64,000 nt of DNA. It comes from Tupaia tana (taxonomy: Eukaryota; Chordata; Mammalia; Scandentia; Tupaiidae). Under the pieces are notes generated by a model that was not told the DNA's origin, searched no databases, and saw nothing but the letters and a program-made list of their open reading frames with translations. This document shows, in pieces, positions 61,074-64,000 of the stretch. The number at the start of each line of letters is the position of its first letter. Positions within the stretch are counted from its first letter, which is position 1. The stretch lies in assembly GCA_026018925.1 (NCBI GenBank), contig JAKSZU010000026.1:13445127-13509126 (forward strand), in the 5' to 3' direction. The translations under genes and the position numbers were made by a program.

Positions 61074-61471
61074 AATGACACAATACACATAATATGGGAA
61101 ACGCCATCACACACACCTGTGTATGGAATTAAGTATGCACACAGATGTGAAAATGCGTCTAAATATGCATGTGGAAATGATATCGGATACATAATAATGT
61201 GCCGAATGTAACTCAAGACAGAAAGAGACAAGGCCTCTGGTTTATTATGCTAATGTGGGTTAATGGGCTAGACTCAATGGTATGTCCTCGCTCCACCCAA
61301 AAGCCAAAGGACAGTGAATGCATCAGGTTAAGAGTCACAAGGGCTCCTGGAGGTGGCAGAGACACCTGTGTGAGAAAGGGAGGGATGGGGAGAAGTGAGG
61401 AATGGCTCCACGGGGTAATAGGAAGCACCATGAATCTAGAATGAAGATCTCATACCATGAAAGAGCCGGAG
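61074..61471. other. unique sequence
   Basis: About 400 bp with nothing recognised. The 81-codon plus frame and its 72-codon antisense partner have no known domain. Confidence 0.35.
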
Positions 61472-61590
61472 AGGGCCCGCCCCATAGCATGCTAGTTAAG
61501 TGCTGTGCATAGATAAACTTGATCCCACATGAGGAATGGTGGTTCGGATCCTAGCCTCAGTAGCTTGAAAAGCACACCAATGGGGCCAGC

Positions 61591-61828
61591 TAGTGTTGTG
61601 GTGATTAAGGTAGCTGGATCCCACATGGTCAACTTGTGGTTGGAGTCCCAGACACAGCAGCTTGAAAAACACACCAGGCATGTGTGCATGCATGCCAAAA
61701 ATCCCAAGAGAAGAACGGAGGAGAAGGGATTGCAGCATGGCCATCCCTAGGAAGTGCTTTCCCACTTCCTCTCTCTTTCTCTCGCCAGCAAATGAACACT
61801 CCCTATAGCCAATTTTTTTTTAAAAAAA
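61591..61828 (+). mobile_element. tRNA-derived SINE, C/D intermediate, nested
   Basis: Head GGGGCCAGCTAGTGTTGTGG, ending CCCTATAGCCAATTTTTTTT. It lies inside the D element and next to the A element. Confidence 0.9.
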
Positions 61829-62097
61829 GAAGGACCGGCAGTTAGCGTAATGGCTATGTCGCTGGACTCCCACGTAGTTGACCGCGGTTCGAATCCCAGA
61901 CCCGGTGGCTTAAACTCACGCCGGGTGCTTGTGCGTGCGAGCCCAAGATCCCGAGAGGAGAATGGAGGAGAAGGGATTGCAGCGTGGCCATCCCCCCTGG
62001 GGGGTGATTTCTCGCTTTCTATCTCTCTGTCTCTCTCTGTCTGTCTGGCGAGCGTACGCGCCCTATAGCAAAAACCTCTCCAAAAAAAAAAAAAAAG
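61829..62097 (+). mobile_element. tRNA-derived SINE, subfamily A (well preserved), nested
   Basis: Head AGGACCGGCAGTTAGCGTAA, GTAGTTGACCGCGGTTCG, an almost undamaged body, and an A tail at about 62081-62096. Confidence 0.95.
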
Positions 62098-62270
62098 AAG
62101 AAAAATAGACTGGTATGTGTGTGTGCCCCAAATCCTGATGAATGAAGAAATAGAAGAAAAAAGATTTTATGGTGTGACCACGCTCCATTGGGGTGGTGTT
62201 TTCTCCCTCTCTCTGATAAGTGCATGTATCTTCTAGTAACAACAAAAAATATGTATTAAAAAAAGATCTT

Positions 62271-62450
62271 GGGGGCGGGGGGTGGCAGGTGGTGTGGTGG
62301 TTAAGGGCCCTGGACTATCACATGGCTGACTGTGGTTTGAGTCCCAGACCTGGTAGATTGCTTTCTCTCTTTCCCTCTCTCTCTCTTGCTCTGTCCCCCT
62401 CTGGTCAAATTTAAATAAATAAATAAAGTTAAATAAAATAATTCTTAAAA
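62271..62450 (+). mobile_element. tRNA-derived SINE, subfamily B
   Basis: G-rich start and GGTGGCAGGTGGTGTGG, then an (AAAT)n tail. Duplication AAAAGATCTT / AAAAGATCTA. Confidence 0.93.
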
Positions 62451-62675
62451 AATAAAAGATCTAGGGAAAAGCTAGACAGAGGAGAGTAGCCTCTCCCAAC
62501 TCTCCACCTTTGAAGAACCATACAGGTAGAAATGCATGACTTAAGTAAAGACAAGAACTATTTATTATGTACATTAATTTGGATTTAGGATATATGCTTT
62601 GACTAACCCATGGGAAGACATTTTGGTCAAGTACTGGATATCCCATTCTTTCTCATTTTAATACTGTACATGGAG

Positions 62676-62795
62676 GATTTTAAAACTTCGTGAAAAAATT
62701 AATATTATAAAAAATATCCATGGCTTTGAAAAATTTTTTTGCACTGAAATAATTTTGTACTTTAATTTCATTTTTCTGGGCAGTTTTCAAAATCC
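62676..62795. mobile_element. second palindromic MITE family, copy 3
   Basis: Left TTTAAAACTTCGTGAAAAAA and right TTTCTGGGCAGTTTTCAAAA. Core AAATTTTTTTGCACTGAAAT followed by ACTTTAATTTCATTTTTC. Confidence 0.65.
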
Positions 62796-62881
62796 CTTCT
62801 TAATGTGGTGATGCCTATTGTATTGTTTGGTAGTTGTCAATTCAGCTGCAAGTGAGAGACATACAAAAATATGGGTTAGTT

Positions 62882-63149
62882 GGGGCCAGCAGGTGGTGTT
62901 GTGGTTTAAGCACTTGACTCCCACATAGCTGACTGTGATCTGAGTCCCAGACCTGGCGGTTTGAAAATCATGCCAGGTGCGTGCGCATGTGTGCCCCCAA
63001 TCCCAGGAGAACAGAGGAGAAGGAATTGCAGTGTGGCCAACCCTCCTGGGCCTGATTTCTCATTTTCTCTCTCAATGTCTCTCTCTGTCTCTCTCTGCCA
63101 AATGCACATGCCCTATGGCAAAACAATACAAAACAAAAGCTTAAAAAAA
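62882..63149 (+). mobile_element. tRNA-derived SINE, subfamily C
   Basis: Head GGGGCCAGCAGGTGGTGTTG, ending CCCTATGGCAAAACAATAC. Duplication ATGGGTTAGT / GTGGGTTAGC. Confidence 0.93.
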
Positions 63150-63395
63150 GTGGGTTAGCACAGTTAGAAGTTTACTCTCTATGAAGAAATAGAAGCCCAG
63201 ATACAGAGGAGTGCAAACTCAGTTCTACAGTGACCAGAAAGCAATGTAAGGAGGGGAGGGTGGGTGGGTGCCCTGGGGAAGGAGCCAGAGGGGATTTCAG
63301 TTATCCAGCTTCACCCAGCTGATGCCATGGAGAATGTAGGCTCCAGGTGGCCTGGACTGCTGTTTGAGGGTTTTTTTTCCTTGTTGTTTTGTTTT

Positions 63396-63580
63396 CATGA
63401 TTTTATTTTTTTAAAGAATTATTTTCTTTAACTATTTATTTATTTATTTATTTATTTTAATTTGACCAGAGTGAGAAAGAGAGGGAAAGTGAGAAAGCAA
63501 GTTGCCAGGTCCAGGACTTGAACCACAGTCGGCCATGTGGGAATCCAATGCCCTTAACCACCACGCCACCTGCCGACCCC
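63396..63580 (-). mobile_element. tRNA-derived SINE, subfamily B
   Basis: (TTTA)n start, GAGAAAGAGAGGGAAAGTG centre; the reversed head ends CGCCACCTGCCGACCCC. Confidence 0.92.
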
Positions 63581-63593
63581 TATTCTGTGTTTT

Positions 63594-63872
63594 TTTTTTT
63601 TTCTTTATTTCTTTTTTATTTTGGAGTGGTTTTTGCTACAGGGTGCGTGCGCTCTCCAGACAGACTGAGACAGACAGAGAGACAGAAAGCGAGAAGTCAC
63701 TCCCCAGGGTGGATGGCCACACCGCAATCCCTTCTCCTCCGTTCTCCTCTCGTGATCTTGGGCACGCACGCACACGCGCCCAGTGTGAGTTTAAGCCACC
63801 GGGTCCGGGACTCGAACCGTGGTCGACTACATGGGAGTCCAGTGACATAGCCATTACGGTAACTGCTGGTCC
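63594..63872 (-). mobile_element. tRNA-derived SINE, subfamily A (well preserved)
   Basis: GGGTGCGTGCGCTCTCCAGA start; the reversed head ends ACGGTAACTGCTGGTCCC. Duplication TATTCTGTGTTTTT on both sides. Confidence 0.96.
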
Positions 63873-63900
63873 CATATTCTGTGTTTTTAAATAAAAATTT

Positions 63901-64000
63901 AGTAGTGGTTAAGGTGCTGGACTCCTACATGGCTGACAGTGGTTCGAGTCCTGGATCTGGCGGCTTGAAACTCATACTAGGAATGTGTGCGTGCGTGCCC
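63901..64000 (+). mobile_element. tRNA-derived SINE, subfamily C, cut by the window end
   Basis: AGTAGTGGTTAAGGTGCTGG starts a few bases inside the head (5' shortened). The element continues past the last base. Confidence 0.9.

Larger units (their letters stand above)
61472..62257 (+). mobile_element. tRNA-derived SINE, subfamily D, split by two younger SINEs
   Basis: The head half (GAGGGCCCGCCCCATAGC to AAAAGCACACCAAT) is at 61472-61590. The rest (CTGGTATGTGTGTGTGCCCC to GCATGTATCTTCTAG) is at 62109-62257. The elements at 61591 and 61829 lie between. Confidence 0.82.

Noticed and set aside
1-64000. Primate, horse, ruminant or rodent origin
   Set aside because: No Alu, ERE, Bov or B1/B2 elements occur, while an abundant SINE of a different type is everywhere.

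Overview
This window looks like non-coding (intergenic or intronic) DNA from a mammalian nuclear genome. I recognise no complete protein-coding gene, no functional RNA gene, no CRISPR array and no bacterial feature. The best guess for the organism is a colugo (Dermoptera, Galeopterus/Cynocephalus). About 80 copies of a tRNA-derived SINE fill more than a quarter of the sequence, and the family matches my memory of the dermopteran CYN SINEs. Canonical Alu, rodent B1/B2, horse ERE and ruminant SINEs are all absent. Old mammal-wide repeats (MIR, L2, L1M, MaLR/MLT1, MER20, Tigger-like) form the background. The species call is an inference.

Working subfamily names for the main SINE (mine, not database names): A has head GGGACCAGCAGTTAGCGTAA followed by GTAGTCGACC, is about 270 bp long and looks youngest. 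C has head GGCCAGCAGGTGG plus GTGGTTAAGG and ACATGGCTGACC, and is full length. B has the C head but lacks the middle of the body, is about 150-200 bp, and ends in an AATAAA-rich tail. D has head GGGCCAGCCC, is diverged and looks oldest. All have recognisable Pol III box A and box B. A separate tRNA-like SINE (family E, six copies) has a different body.

Layout. 1-11 kb: SINEs of all ages, a MaLR LTR, MIR/L2 pieces, a 120-bp polypyrimidine tract, and two palindromic MITE families, one copy split by a SINE. 11-20 kb: an L1M 3' end, two MLT1 LTRs, tandem SINE pairs, and an 83-nt exon-like segment on the minus strand at 19158-19240. 20-30 kb: an L1ME 3' end and a MIR holding both a tailless 7SL RNA pseudogene and an A SINE. 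The unique AT-rich block at 25950-26600 lies here too. 30-45 kb: a long L1M relic riddled with SINEs, an LTR, L2, MER20, a Tigger-like element and a MITE split by a SINE. 45-53 kb: SINEs, MIRs, a conserved-looking block at 48360-48960 with a possible 12-nt microexon, and an L1ME. 53-64 kb: MLT1, L1ME, MIR/L2 and a dense SINE nest at 61.5-62.3 kb.

No genes can be seen working together. The window's logic is layered insertion: MIR/L2, then MaLR/L1M and mariner-like MITEs, then D, B/C and finally A SINEs. The candidate exons are the only hints that a host gene might span it.
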